Assembly (NCBI RefSeq): GCF_016863655.1
Contig: NZ_BOPH01000080.1
Location: 1-64,000 of the forward strand
Source of the DNA: Virgisporangium ochraceum
GTDB taxonomy: Bacteria; Actinomycetota; Actinomycetes; Mycobacteriales; Micromonosporaceae
Length of the DNA stretch: 64,000 bases
Reading direction: 5' to 3'
Position numbers and translations under genes: made by a program. Shown one piece after another: positions 1-8,869 of this stretch (position 1 is its first letter; every line of letters begins with the position of its first letter). The notes under the pieces were generated by a model that saw nothing but the letters and a program-made list of their open reading frames with translations, was not told the origin of the DNA and did no database searches.

Positions 1-871
1 CTACCGGCACCCTGTGCTCGGCCAGCAACTCGGCCACCTGCCGGGCCGGGACCGGTTCGGCCTTCCCCTCGGTCGCCGTCTCGAAGAACAACATCCCCTG
101 CTGACCGGCGAACGTCGGAATGTCCACCGGGTCGAAGGTCAACCGCCCGGCCCGGCGTCCCTGCTCCAACGTCCGGTGGTCCCCGAACAGGCCGTGAACG
201 TCGAAGTGCACGACCTGGAACCAGCCCGTCCCGTGCACCTGCGACCTGGCCTGCAACGCCGCCCGCAACGCCGCCCAGGTGCCCGGCCGGACGAACTCCA
301 CCGTCACCGGCACGTGGGCCTGCCGCAGCGCCTCCAGCAACGGCCGCGACACCGTCCGGTACCCCACATCCTTCGGCCCGTCCGGACGTGCGGTCACCAC
401 CAGGATGTTCACCGCAGGCCGGTCGGCCGGCAGGTCGAACCGGTCCTCGAAACCGGCCACCCGCCGGATAACCGGCATCCGAACCCCCAGCGGCGTGTCC
501 AGCTCCGGATCGCGCAGCGTCTCCCAGTGCAGACGCTGTAAGCCGGCCGAGCCCACCACCTCGATCCGGCAGCCCTCGAACGCCACATCTTTCAGCCGCC
601 GGTAGCGGTACCGGGCCGCCTCCGACGCGAACACCTGCCCGAACAACACCCGCCCGTACTCGACCACCGCGGCTGCGGCGTTGTCGCGACGGTCCCAGTC
701 CAGGAACGGAAACCGAAGATGCTCCTCGAAGTACCAGACCAGCTCCTCCTCCCTGGCCGCATCGAACGGATCCGACACCACCGCCTCGAACACCGCACCG
801 TCGATCGACACCTCGACCGTGAACGAGCCGTCCGTACCAGCAGACCGCTCCCGGATCTGAATGATTGTCAC
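1..871 (-). CDS. CHAT-domain protein (caspase-like peptidase fold), 3' end off the window
   Basis: A reading frame opens with GTG at 871 and runs uninterrupted off base 1 (about 290 residues visible). The middle part has the look of a CHAT domain: an HWETLRDPE block, then a strand NILVVTARPDG, then HFDVHG about 100 residues later, matching the catalytic histidine region. The catalytic cysteine block would lie beyond the window. CHAT proteins are predicted or proven caspase-like proteases and often act as effectors in NTP-dependent conflict systems. The start overlaps the stop of the upstream small gene as GTGA, so the two are probably translated together. The CHAT call is by motif only; protease activity is inference. 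Confidence 0.7.
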   Translation of the reverse strand, partial: MTIIQIRERSAGTDGSFTVEVSIDGAVFEAVVSDPFDAAREEELVWYFEEHLRFPFLDWDRRDNAAAAVVEYGRVLFGQVFASEAARYRYRRLKDVAFEGCRIEVVGSAGLQRLHWETLRDPELDTPLGVRMPVIRRVAGFEDRFDLPADRPAVNILVVTARPDGPKDVGYRTVSRPLLEALRQAHVPVTVEFVRPGTWAALRAALQARSQVHGTGWFQVVHFDVHGLFGDHRTLEQGRRAGRLTFDPVDIPTFAGQQGMLFFETATEGKAEPVPARQVAELLAEHRVPV

Positions 872-1206
872 GACTGGGCCGAACGCGTCCGCACCACCAG
901 CACCCGATCACCGTTCGGAGTCGTCGACTCGATCAACTCCAGATCCAGCACCGGCGCCGGCTGCGCCGACGACCGCACCACCAACCGCCGCACCAACTCA
1001 TACAAGGCCGTACTCGCTAGATTCACCGCCAGCGGCACCACCACCAACTCAACTAGACCGGGCACGAATACCCGCCCGCCCGAGCCGCCGTCGCCGACCG
1101 ACGCCGGACCCACCGCCGCCGCTTCCGGATCATCCCGCCACACCGCAGCAAGATCCTCCGCACGCACCCCAACCGCGGAATCCACCGCCACCAGCAAACG
1201 ATCCAC
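868..1206 (-). CDS. Small membrane-associated partner of the CHAT protein (effector-associated-component-like)
   Basis: This encodes about 112 residues from a GTG at 1206, preceded by GGGAGG at a good distance. A longer form from 1242 is possible but has no ribosome site. The protein has an acidic N-terminal part, one hydrophobic stretch near residues 48-68 (VPGLVELVVVPLAVNLAS) and a short C-terminal strand-rich tail ending LIESTTPNGDRVLVVR. This layout resembles the small constant components encoded beside CHAT, caspase or trypsin effectors in actinobacterial conflict systems. Its stop overlaps the CHAT gene start by 4 bases. The family assignment is inference from layout and context, not from a diagnostic motif. 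Confidence 0.5.
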   Translation of the reverse strand: MDRLLVAVDSAVGVRAEDLAAVWRDDPEAAAVGPASVGDGGSGGRVFVPGLVELVVVPLAVNLASTALYELVRRLVVRSSAQPAPVLDLELIESTTPNGDRVLVVRTRSAQS

Positions 1207-1299
1207 CAAGACCTCCCAGAAACAAACCAGCCACCCACCCAACCACCCGGCAACAGCCCACAGGAAGGCTCATCACTCCACCGATACCAACCAGACGAC

Positions 1300-1962
1300 C
1301 ATCAACCCACGCCGATCATCCCGACCAGACATCCGCTCATCGGCATGAGCGGAAGGCGGCGATGTGCCTTGGTGATCGGAGCCGGGTCCTGATCGTCGCT
1401 GTCCGTGGCCGGCGGCGGCCAGTTTGAGCATGCCGCCCTGATGCCGTGGCCAGGGTGCGTCGAGACAAGCAGTCGGTGACTATCGAGGTGATGTCGGGGT
1501 ATTCGGCCGGAGTTTGTGATCACGGCGACGAGTACGCCGACCAGGATGAATGGTCCGACTGCGATGTGGTCGGTTGATATTTTTCGCGTCCGGCGAGCGA
1601 CCCCAAAGTCAGGATCAGTGCGAGGGCGAGGGGTGGTTGTGACGAGCGCGTCGAGTCCGAGCCCTTTGAGGTTCAGGCCGACCACGACGGCCAGCATTCC
1701 GTCGCCGCGACCCCATTCCCAAGGTCTTTGAGAGGATCGGAACCAGGTAGAGCACGCCGGGAACGAGGCCGCCGAACAGGGCCAGCCACAACCTCGCGGA
1801 TGTCGGCGGCGATGGCTGCGGGACTGAACGGGCCGAGGCTGCCGAGCCAGGCTGCGAGGGTGAGTGTGTCCGGTAGTCGGAGGACTGCGAGGTCGATCAA
1901 GGCGAGCGCAATGCTGAGTACCCAGCTCGATGTCGCTGCTGGTATCAGTCCGAGGAGTATTG
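1300..1962 (-). pseudogene. Decayed membrane-protein gene
   Basis: No intact gene fits this 0.7 kb gap, but the minus strand holds hydrophobic segments scattered over different frames. One frame reads LGLIPAATSSWVLSIALAL near 1950-1890, another reads LFGGLVPGVLYLVPILSKTL near 1790-1730, another reads GMLAVVVGLNLKGLGLDAL near 1715-1655, and LALALILTLGSLAG and VGPFILVGVLVAVIT follow. Together they look like the transmembrane segments of one integral membrane protein broken by several frameshifts. The region is visibly less GC-rich than its neighbours. I cannot name the parent family. Confidence 0.4.
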
Positions 1963-1966
1963 CTAC

Positions 1967-3733
1967 TTAGGGGGTCTGCGAGCGGACGTCGTTGAGCGTC
2001 TTCAGGACCGGGTCCTGCAACGGCTTGGACGTGTTGCCCTGCACGATGACCACCCACTGCAGCGGGCCGCCGGCCGTGGTGCCGAAGTAGTGCACCATCG
2101 TGAACTGCACGCGCCCGTCGCCGTAGTCGACGGCGACGAACTTGGTCGTCGGATCGGTGGGAGCCAGCACGCCGTCGGGCTTCCAGGGGGTCATCGTCTC
2201 GAACTGGGCCTGCTCGGTGGCGTCGCAGCTGTTGACGCAGCGCCGGACCACGAACGCCATCACGGTGTGGTTCGGCTGCACGCCCCAGGTGCAGTTGTGC
2301 GCCTTGTAGCCCGGTTCGCCGACGAAGTACTGGCAGGCCGCGTCGGCAGGCGTGCGGAACGCGAACGGCCAGGTCTCGAAGTCCTGGACCCGCGTCGCCT
2401 CGCCGGCCTGCCAGGTGCCGCCGAGCACCGCCACCGGTGCCGCCGCCTCCTGGAAGGTCGGCCGCGGGATCGGCGTGGGGCTGGGCGAGGGTGACGGCGA
2501 CGGGCCGGCCGTCGGGGCCGTCCCGCCTCCGGTGTCCGTGGCCCGGCCGGGCAGGACGAAGGCGGCGGTCGCCGCACCGGCGGCGAGAAGAAGCACCACC
2601 CCGGCGACCACCGCCATTCGCATGCGGTTGCGGGCCCGGCGGCGCCGCCGGTCGGCCAGGTCCTGCGCGGTCGGCAGCGGCGGAATGTCGGGCGAACGCA
2701 CCGGTTGGCCCTGCCCGTCCCAGGGCTGCGGCGCCACGCGGACGGTCTGCTCCTGCCCCCACGGCGGGGCGGGCTCCGCGGGCGGGGTGGCGGGCCCGTG
2801 CTCAGCGCCGGCGGCGACCGGGGTCGCCGACTGCTGACCCCACGGCAACGGCGGGGCATTCGCGGGCGGCGCCGGCGCCGGGTCGGGCACCTGCCCCCAC
2901 GGCGCCGCCTGCTGCGGGACGGGCTGCGCGGCCGGCTGCGGGGCCGGCTGCTGCGGGATCGGCTGCGGGACGGGCTGTGCGGCCGCCGGCTGCGGAACCG
3001 GCGGCGGAGTGTCGTGGACGGGAGCGGTCATGGGTTGCGCCGGGGGAGGGGGCGCGACCGTGGACGGCCACTGCGCGGCAACGGGCGACCCGGGCGGAGC
3101 CACAGGCGCTGTCGGAGGCACGGGCGCTGTCGGAGCCACGGGCGCTGCCGGAGCCACCGGTGCACCCGACCCGCCCGGCGAGGCACCCGGCATCCACGGC
3201 ATCGCGGCCGGCGATCCGGTCGGCGTGACAGGAGCGATGGGAGACCCGGCCGGCACCACCGGCGACCCCGGCGGTGCCACGGGCGACCCCGGCGGTGCCA
3301 CGGGCGACCCAGGCGGTGCGAAGGGCGCCCCCGGCGGCGGGACCGGCATCACCGGCGACGCCACGGGTACCGCCGGCGCCACCGGCGCGATCGGTGAGCC
3401 GGGCGCGGCCGACGGAAGCGCCGCGGCCAGTTCCAGGAGCCGTTCGACGAACGCGTGGCTGCGAGGGTCCGCCGCGAGGGCCGCCCACGGCTGCACGCCG
3501 ATGGCGTCCTCGGCCAGCACGGTGACGTCGGTGACGTCGGGGCGCTGGGCCCACCGGACGGCGTCGACGAACAGGGCGCGTGCGGCCGGGTTGTTCATCG
3601 CGGCGGGCGTCACCAGCACCATGATCGCCGGCTGGTCGCTGGCGGACCGACCGTCCCAGACCTCCACGGTCGCGGCCTGACGGACCGGGCGAACCCACTG
3701 GAACGTCTGTCCGACCTGCCCCGATGACTGCAT
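1967..3733 (-). CDS. Proline-rich single-pass membrane protein with extracellular cysteine-containing domain
   Basis: The product has 588 residues from ATG 3733, chosen because GGAGG lies five bases upstream. Residues 1-110 form a cytoplasmic-looking alpha/beta domain (QPAIMVLVTPAAMNNPAARALF). Residues 110-365 are low-complexity Pro/Ala/Gln with seven-residue GSPVAPP-type repeats. A single membrane segment near 368-390 (MRMAVVAGVVLLLAAGAATA) follows an RRRRRAR stop-transfer run, then an SPSPSP linker and a C-terminal domain of about 150 residues with four cysteines (ACQYF, HNCTW, RRCVNSC) that could form disulfides outside the cell. Small extracellular domains of this kind occur in other actinobacterial membrane proteins. 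The gene is divergent from the GH10 gene. Function unknown. Confidence 0.8.
   Translation of the reverse strand: MQSSGQVGQTFQWVRPVRQAATVEVWDGRSASDQPAIMVLVTPAAMNNPAARALFVDAVRWAQRPDVTDVTVLAEDAIGVQPWAALAADPRSHAFVERLLELAAALPSAAPGSPIAPVAPAVPVASPVMPVPPPGAPFAPPGSPVAPPGSPVAPPGSPVVPAGSPIAPVTPTGSPAAMPWMPGASPGGSGAPVAPAAPVAPTAPVPPTAPVAPPGSPVAAQWPSTVAPPPPAQPMTAPVHDTPPPVPQPAAAQPVPQPIPQQPAPQPAAQPVPQQAAPWGQVPDPAPAPPANAPPLPWGQQSATPVAAGAEHGPATPPAEPAPPWGQEQTVRVAPQPWDGQGQPVRSPDIPPLPTAQDLADRRRRRARNRMRMAVVAGVVLLLAAGAATAAFVLPGRATDTGGGTAPTAGPSPSPSPSPTPIPRPTFQEAAAPVAVLGGTWQAGEATRVQDFETWPFAFRTPADAACQYFVGEPGYKAHNCTWGVQPNHTVMAFVVRRCVNSCDATEQAQFETMTPWKPDGVLAPTDPTTKFVAVDYGDGRVQFTMVHYFGTTAGGPLQWVVIVQGNTSKPLQDPVLKTLNDVRSQTP
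3261..3323. repeat. 21-base coding tandem repeat
   Basis: Three near-identical 21-base units lie in tandem inside the proline-rich gene and encode the seven-residue unit GSPVAPP on the minus strand. They are a likely site of slippage and length variation. Confidence 0.7.
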
Positions 3734-3864
3734 CCCCGCCTCCAACGCACCCCTGTCGGATATTCTCTCTCATCGACGCCATCCACCGACATGGACGACC
3801 GTGCGTTGAGGTGCCGAAACGGCCGGACGAGCCTACCCGCCGCCGCAAGGTATGGTCGCTGTCG

Positions 3865-5001
3865 ATGCGTGTACCGATGCCACCGCGCCACCTCCGGCTT
3901 CCGGTGTGGGCGCTGACCAGCGCGACGGTCGTCGTCGTGCTCATCGGTGCGGCCGTCGGCGTCGCGCTGCTCAGCGGGGCGGCCATGACCTCGGAGACGA
4001 CGCGAAGCAGCCTCAACGAGCGGGCGACCGGCCTGGGCAACGGGCTGCGGCACCGCGCCCACGCGAGCGGCCTGAAGATCGGCGCTGCGGCGCAGCCGAC
4101 GGCGCTGGCCGGCAACGAGGGGTACCGGACGGTGCTGTCCCGGGAGTTCGACAGCGTGACGTCGGAGAACCAGCTCAAATGGGACATCATCGAGCCGTCC
4201 CGCGGACTGTTCGACTGGTCGAGCGCCGACGCGTTGATCGGGTTCGCCGAGGCCAACGGGCAGAGCGTCCGGGGGCACACGCTGGTCTGGCACGACGCGC
4301 TGCCGGGCTGGCTCGCCAACGGCAGCTTCAGCCCGGAGGAACTCCGGAACCTGCTGCGTGACCACATTCACGCCGTCGTCGGCCGGTACAAGGGCCGCGT
4401 CGACGCGTGGGACGTCGTCAACGAGGCGGTGGCCGACAACGGAGGCAGGCTGCGCCGGTCACCCTGGATGGACGCGCTCGGACCCGGCTACATCGCCGAC
4501 GCCCTGCGCTGGGCCCACGAGGCCGACCCCGCGGCCAGGCTGTACATCAACGACTACGCCGTGGAAGCGGCGAACATGAAGAGCGACGCGCTGTACAACA
4601 TCGCCGCGGGACTGCGCCGCGACGGCGTGCCCCTGCACGGGGTCGGGTTCCAGTCGCACCTGGCCCTCGGCGCCGACCTGACCACCCTCGGCGCCAACCT
4701 CCGTCGCTTCGCCGACCTCGGCCTCGACGTCGCGATCACCGAGATGGACGTGCGGCTGCCGCTGCCGGCCACGGCGGCCCAGCACGCCGAGCAGGCCGAC
4801 CTCTACACCCGGGTCCTGCAGGCGTGCCTGGCCGTGGAGCGCTGCGTCTCGTACACGGTATGGGGCTTCACCGACCGGTACTCGTGGGTCCCGTACGCCT
4901 ATCCCGGCTGGGGTGACGCGTGTCTCTTCGACGGCGACTACCAGCCGAAGCCGGCGTACCTGCAGCTGCGCCGCATGCTCGTCGACAGCCCGCGCCGGTG
5001 A
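3865..5001 (+). CDS. Membrane-anchored GH10 glycanase (endo-1,4-beta-xylanase family)
   Basis: The catalytic barrel of a glycoside hydrolase family 10 enzyme is complete. It shows the substrate-binding VRGHTLVWH, the acid/base glutamate in AWDVVNEAV and the nucleophile glutamate in AITEMDVRL. An N-terminal membrane segment (WALTSATVVVVLIGAAVGVALL) behind a basic start (RVPMPPRHLR) predicts a type II anchor or uncleaved signal. ATG 3865 is preferred because earlier in-frame starts reach the divergent gene's promoter; no start has a strong ribosome site. The stop overlaps the following glycosyltransferase start as GTGA. With polymerase and flippase genes nearby, it may trim an exopolysaccharide rather than digest plant xylan; that role is inference. 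Confidence 0.88.
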   Translation: MRVPMPPRHLRLPVWALTSATVVVVLIGAAVGVALLSGAAMTSETTRSSLNERATGLGNGLRHRAHASGLKIGAAAQPTALAGNEGYRTVLSREFDSVTSENQLKWDIIEPSRGLFDWSSADALIGFAEANGQSVRGHTLVWHDALPGWLANGSFSPEELRNLLRDHIHAVVGRYKGRVDAWDVVNEAVADNGGRLRRSPWMDALGPGYIADALRWAHEADPAARLYINDYAVEAANMKSDALYNIAAGLRRDGVPLHGVGFQSHLALGADLTTLGANLRRFADLGLDVAITEMDVRLPLPATAAQHAEQADLYTRVLQACLAVERCVSYTVWGFTDRYSWVPYAYPGWGDACLFDGDYQPKPAYLQLRRMLVDSPRR

Positions 5002-5990
5002 CCGGCGGGGAACAGCCGGCTCTGCGCGTGCTGCACGTCACCAACATGTGGCCGGTCGAGGACAGCTTCCGCGGCATCTTCGTGCGCGAACAGGTCGACG
5101 CGTTGCGGGCGGCCGGGGTGCACGTCGACGTCGAGGTCGTCGCGCAGGCCCGCGGTCGTCGGGACTACCTGTTGGCCGCGCCGCGGATCCGCCGGCGGGT
5201 CCGCGACGGCCGTTACGACCTCGTGCACGTCCACCACGGCATGACCGCGCTCGCGACCCGGCTCGTCGGACCGGTGCCACGGATCCTCGCCCTCTACGGG
5301 CACGACATCAACTGGCACTGGCAGCGCTGGATCACGCGGCTGGGCTGGGGTGGCGTCGCCGACAAGGTGTACGTGTCGCGGCGGATGGCGGTCGCCGCGG
5401 GCGACCCCGACGGCGAGGTCATCCCGAACGGCGTCGACTTCGGCCTGTTCACCCCGGTCGACCGCGACAAGGCACGCGCGGGCCTGGGTTTCGCCGCCGA
5501 CGAGAAGGTGATCCTGTTCGGCGGCGTGCCGGAGAACTGGGTCAAGGGCCACGACGTGTTCACCGATGTCCTCGGCGGGCTGGCCGCGCGGGGGATCAGG
5601 GCACGCGAGCTGGTGCTCGCCGCGCCCGGGCAGAGCCGGGCCGACGTCGCACCGAAGTTCGCCGCCGCCGACCTGCTGCTGTTCACCTCGCGCCGGGGCT
5701 ACGAGGGGTCACCGACGGTGGTCAAGGAGGCGTCGGTGATCGGGCTGCCGGTGGTGACCACCGACGTCGGCGACGTCGCCGAGGTCCTGGCCGGGGTGAC
5801 GCCGTCGGCCGTCGTGCCGTGGGGCGCCACCCGCGCGGAGCTGGTCGACGCGCTGACCGCGCGGGCCGTGGAGGTGCTGGCCGACGGCCGCCGGTCCAAC
5901 GGTCGCGAGGTCAACGCCCGGCTGGACTGGGCCATCGTCGCCCACCGGGTGGTCGCGTACTACCGGCGGGTGCTCACGTCGTCGCGCTGA
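4998..5990 (+). CDS. GT4-family glycosyltransferase
   Basis: This encodes 330 residues in the GT-B fold. The N-terminal half begins ALRVLHVTNMWPVEDSFRG and contains the HVHHGMTALATRL acceptor-side loop. The C-terminal half has IPNGVD and the donor-binding YEGSPTVVKEASVIGLPVV, with the glutamate-rich motif typical of family 4 retaining transferases. GTG 4998 is the start because it overlaps the GH10 stop (GTGA), implying coupled translation. Its last 31 bases overlap the convergent polymerase gene. It probably adds a sugar in the exopolysaccharide made by this locus. Donor and acceptor cannot be read from sequence. Confidence 0.85.
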   Translation: MTGGEQPALRVLHVTNMWPVEDSFRGIFVREQVDALRAAGVHVDVEVVAQARGRRDYLLAAPRIRRRVRDGRYDLVHVHHGMTALATRLVGPVPRILALYGHDINWHWQRWITRLGWGGVADKVYVSRRMAVAAGDPDGEVIPNGVDFGLFTPVDRDKARAGLGFAADEKVILFGGVPENWVKGHDVFTDVLGGLAARGIRARELVLAAPGQSRADVAPKFAAADLLLFTSRRGYEGSPTVVKEASVIGLPVVTTDVGDVAEVLAGVTPSAVVPWGATRAELVDALTARAVEVLADGRRSNGREVNARLDWAIVAHRVVAYYRRVLTSSR

Positions 5991-8869
5991 GGGTCGCGCT
6001 GCCGCGGGATGGTCACGGCCGCGGTCGGCTGCGGGCCGGGCTCCGGTCGAGGTGACCGGCGCAGCGCCAGCCGGTCGACCAGCGCGAGATAGATGAGCTT
6101 CTGCTCCCGCCACTGCAACGGCACCAACGCGGCGCCGGCCCGCTCGGCCTGCCTGCGGGCCCGCTCCGGGTCGCCCGCCAGCGCACGCATCGCGGCCAGC
6201 AGGTTGTCGACGCTGGCGGGATCGACGAACGTGATGGTGTCGTCGGGGAAGTGCCGCGTGATGACCCGGTTGCGGAAGCTGATCACCGGTACGCCGAGGG
6301 CCATGTACTCCATCAGCTTCGTCGGCAGGACCTCGCTGGTCCACGGGTCGAGCTGGCTGGGCAGCACCCCGAAGTGCACCTGCTCCAGGGCCTTCGGGAT
6401 CGACGTGATCGGCAGGAGGCCGTCGGGCAGGGTGACGATCGTGTCCAGGCCGCCCTCGGTCACCTGCCTGCGCAGGGCGGGGAGGGCGTCGCCGCTGCCG
6501 AGGATCTGCAGCCGCACCCGGGGCAGTTCGCGGTGCAGGAGCGCCACCGCCTCGACGAGGTTGGCCAGCCCGTGCCGGGGTGCGAGGAGACCGTGGTAGC
6601 TGAAGACGAGGTCGCCGTCGTCGGCGGGCGGTCGGTGCTCGCGGGGCGGGAAGAGCCGCTCGTCGGGGCTGTTGAGCACGACCGTGACCGGCCGTTTCGT
6701 CATGGGCCGGATCGTCTCGGCGTACGGTTCGTGGACGGTGAGCACCTCGTCGGCGTACGCGAACGCGGCCCGGGTGCTCAGCTGGATGGCGCGCATCAGG
6801 AGCCCGCGCGGCGGGAACTTGGACGCGAACAACTGGGCGGTCAGGTCGTGCACGTCGAGCAGGACCGGCGTCCCGGTGAGCTTCTGCGCCACGGTCGTGA
6901 AGATCATGGCCTCGGGCATCGTGTTGGCCTGTACGAGGTCGAACGCGCGGGGCCGGCGGACCAGCCACACGCTGGCCCGCACGAAGAACGCGCCGTAGAG
7001 CCGCAGGTACGCCAGCGCCGACTCGCCGCGGTACTTGGAGACCCGCAGGTGGACGACCCGGACGCCGTCGATCATCTCCTCGCGGGGCGCCCCGGGCCGG
7101 TGGAGCGCCAGCACGGTGACGTCGTCACCACGCGCGGCGAGCGCCTCGGCCTCGCGCCGCACGCGCGGGTTCGCCTCGTACTCCGACACGATCACCATGC
7201 CGACGCGCAGGGGACGCCCGACGCCGCCGGCCGCTGACGCCCGGGGCAGCCCGAGCGTCCACGCGATGCCGAGCACGGTGAACAGCAGCGGCGGGAACAG
7301 CGGGTTCTCCAACGAGATCGACAGGAATGCCACCAGCACCGCCACCACCATCGCGGCGACGGCCCAGGGCACGGCCGGCGACGGCAACGCCGGCTCCCCG
7401 CGTGCGTCGGTCGGCTCTCCCCGGTCGGTCCGGCGCCGCGCCCGCCGGGCCGCCAGCAGCAACGGTCGAATGAGCAGGAACAGCCACGTGACGTAGGCCA
7501 GCACGCCGATCGCGCCGGTCTCGACCCACAGATGCAGCCAGAACGAGTCGACGGTCTCGGTGTAGAAGCCGTGCATGTCGAAGCCGTGCGGACCGAACCG
7601 GGTGTCCTCGTTCCATCGCGGGTTGTTCTGGTAGGCCACGTAGCCGCCGAACTGGCCGGTGCCGTAGCCCAGCAGCGGACGGTGCAGCCAGAGGTCGAAC
7701 GCCTGGTGCGCGTAGAGGATCCGGATCTCCCGCTCCACCGGCGGCCCCGAGGGCTCGACAGCCGACGGCGACGGCTGTGCCGCCGGCGTGGCCGTGCCCG
7801 GCGCCGGCGTGCCCGATCCCGCCGCACCCGGGCCGGTCGCACCCGGCGTCGGGGACTGGGCCGTCGGGGACTGGGCCGTCGGGGACTGGGCCGCGGGGGA
7901 CCGGGCCGCGGGGGACTGGGCGGCCGGGGTCGGTGACGCCCGCTTCCCCGACGGCGCCTGCACCGCGTTGATGAGACCGTCGAGCCGGCGCGACCACTCC
8001 GCGCGGTTGCTCGGCGTGACCACCAGCGGCACCGCGGCGAACACGACGACCAGGGCGACGCACGCGTACGCGATCCGCCGACGGGACCCGTTGACCACCG
8101 CGACGACGACCAGCCCGGCTAACAGCGCGAGGATCGACTCGCGGGACTGGGTCGCGGCGAGCCCGAGCAGCACCACACCGAGCGCCGCCCACCACCAGGC
8201 ACGCCGGCGTGGGCCGGTCACCAGGAGCGCGGCGATGCCCAGCGCGGTCAGCGCGAGCAGGTGCCCGAGGTCGTTGGGGTGCCGGAACAGCCCCTGCGCC
8301 CGGTTGATGTCGGCCCACGTCATGTCGTTCCAGCCGAGCCACAGGTACGCCGACCGCCCGAACGCGAGCTGCGAGATCCCGGCCAGCGCGTGCACGGCGA
8401 CGAGCGGGGCCAGCGCGACCAGGAACCGGCGCACCTCCACGCGACCCGGCGTCAGCGCCCGCCACGCGTAGAGGACGACCGCGCCACGCAGGTACACGAA
8501 GACGCCCTGCGCGATCAGCGACAGTGACGACCCGTTCACCAGGCCGGCCACCACCAGCACGACGAACAGCACGGCCAGCGCCACGTCGGCGGCGGTCGTG
8601 AAGTCGCGCCAGCGGCGGGTCGTCGCGACCTTCACCGCCGTGGCGACGGCGAGCGAGATGTACAGCCCGTTCTTCAGCAGCCGCGGCCACGTCGTCGGCG
8701 CGACCTCGCCGAAGCTCGACATGCGCGCCTCGAGCAGCACGCCGTTGAGCCAGCCCTCGCACAGCACGAGAACCACGAGGCACAGCAGCAGTGTCCACAG
8801 GAGACCGTCGATGCGGCGCGTCCAGGTGACGGTGCCCGAGGCCCCCGCGGCCTTCACCAAGTCGGTCAC
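5960..8869 (-). CDS. Wzy/O-antigen-ligase-like membrane protein fused to a GT4 glycosyltransferase
   Basis: This is one frame of 969 residues. Residues 1-510 hold about ten to twelve membrane segments with the O-antigen ligase/Wzy pattern: a QGLFRHPNDLGHLLAL loop, a TQSRESILALLAGL segment and a large extracytoplasmic loop (about residues 280-430). That loop has an Ala/Ser/Pro/Gln repeat and then PLLGYGTGQFGGYV and FYTETVDSFWLHLWVETG. Residues 530-950 are a cytoplasmic GT4 domain starting LRVGMVIVSEYEANPRVRRE and including VLLDVHDLTAQLF, FSYHGLLAPRHGL and LPTKLMEYMALGVPVISF. The enzyme could both transfer a sugar and polymerise or ligate the chain. The GTG start overlaps the flippase stop by 4 bases. 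The fusion looks real because there is no stop or start between the halves. Confidence 0.85.
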   Translation of the reverse strand: MTDLVKAAGASGTVTWTRRIDGLLWTLLLCLVVLVLCEGWLNGVLLEARMSSFGEVAPTTWPRLLKNGLYISLAVATAVKVATTRRWRDFTTAADVALAVLFVVLVVAGLVNGSSLSLIAQGVFVYLRGAVVLYAWRALTPGRVEVRRFLVALAPLVAVHALAGISQLAFGRSAYLWLGWNDMTWADINRAQGLFRHPNDLGHLLALTALGIAALLVTGPRRRAWWWAALGVVLLGLAATQSRESILALLAGLVVVAVVNGSRRRIAYACVALVVVFAAVPLVVTPSNRAEWSRRLDGLINAVQAPSGKRASPTPAAQSPAARSPAAQSPTAQSPTAQSPTPGATGPGAAGSGTPAPGTATPAAQPSPSAVEPSGPPVEREIRILYAHQAFDLWLHRPLLGYGTGQFGGYVAYQNNPRWNEDTRFGPHGFDMHGFYTETVDSFWLHLWVETGAIGVLAYVTWLFLLIRPLLLAARRARRRTDRGEPTDARGEPALPSPAVPWAVAAMVVAVLVAFLSISLENPLFPPLLFTVLGIAWTLGLPRASAAGGVGRPLRVGMVIVSEYEANPRVRREAEALAARGDDVTVLALHRPGAPREEMIDGVRVVHLRVSKYRGESALAYLRLYGAFFVRASVWLVRRPRAFDLVQANTMPEAMIFTTVAQKLTGTPVLLDVHDLTAQLFASKFPPRGLLMRAIQLSTRAAFAYADEVLTVHEPYAETIRPMTKRPVTVVLNSPDERLFPPREHRPPADDGDLVFSYHGLLAPRHGLANLVEAVALLHRELPRVRLQILGSGDALPALRRQVTEGGLDTIVTLPDGLLPITSIPKALEQVHFGVLPSQLDPWTSEVLPTKLMEYMALGVPVISFRNRVITRHFPDDTITFVDPASVDNLLAAMRALAGDPERARRQAERAGAALVPLQWREQKLIYLALVDRLALRRSPRPEPGPQPTAAVTIPRQRDPQRDDVSTRR
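7848..7931. repeat. 15-base coding tandem repeat in the polymerase loop
   Basis: Units of 15 bases (core GTCGGGGACTGGGCC) are repeated about five to six times and encode the five-residue unit AQSPT/AQSPA on the minus strand, inside the large extracytoplasmic loop. Copy number may vary between isolates. Confidence 0.75.

Noticed and set aside
3009-3680. Plus-strand frame reading as collagen-like GDPGGATGDPGGA repeats
   Set aside because: It is the antisense reading of the proline-rich membrane protein, which has a start, ribosome site and membrane segment; the repeat arises from the 21-base coding repeat.
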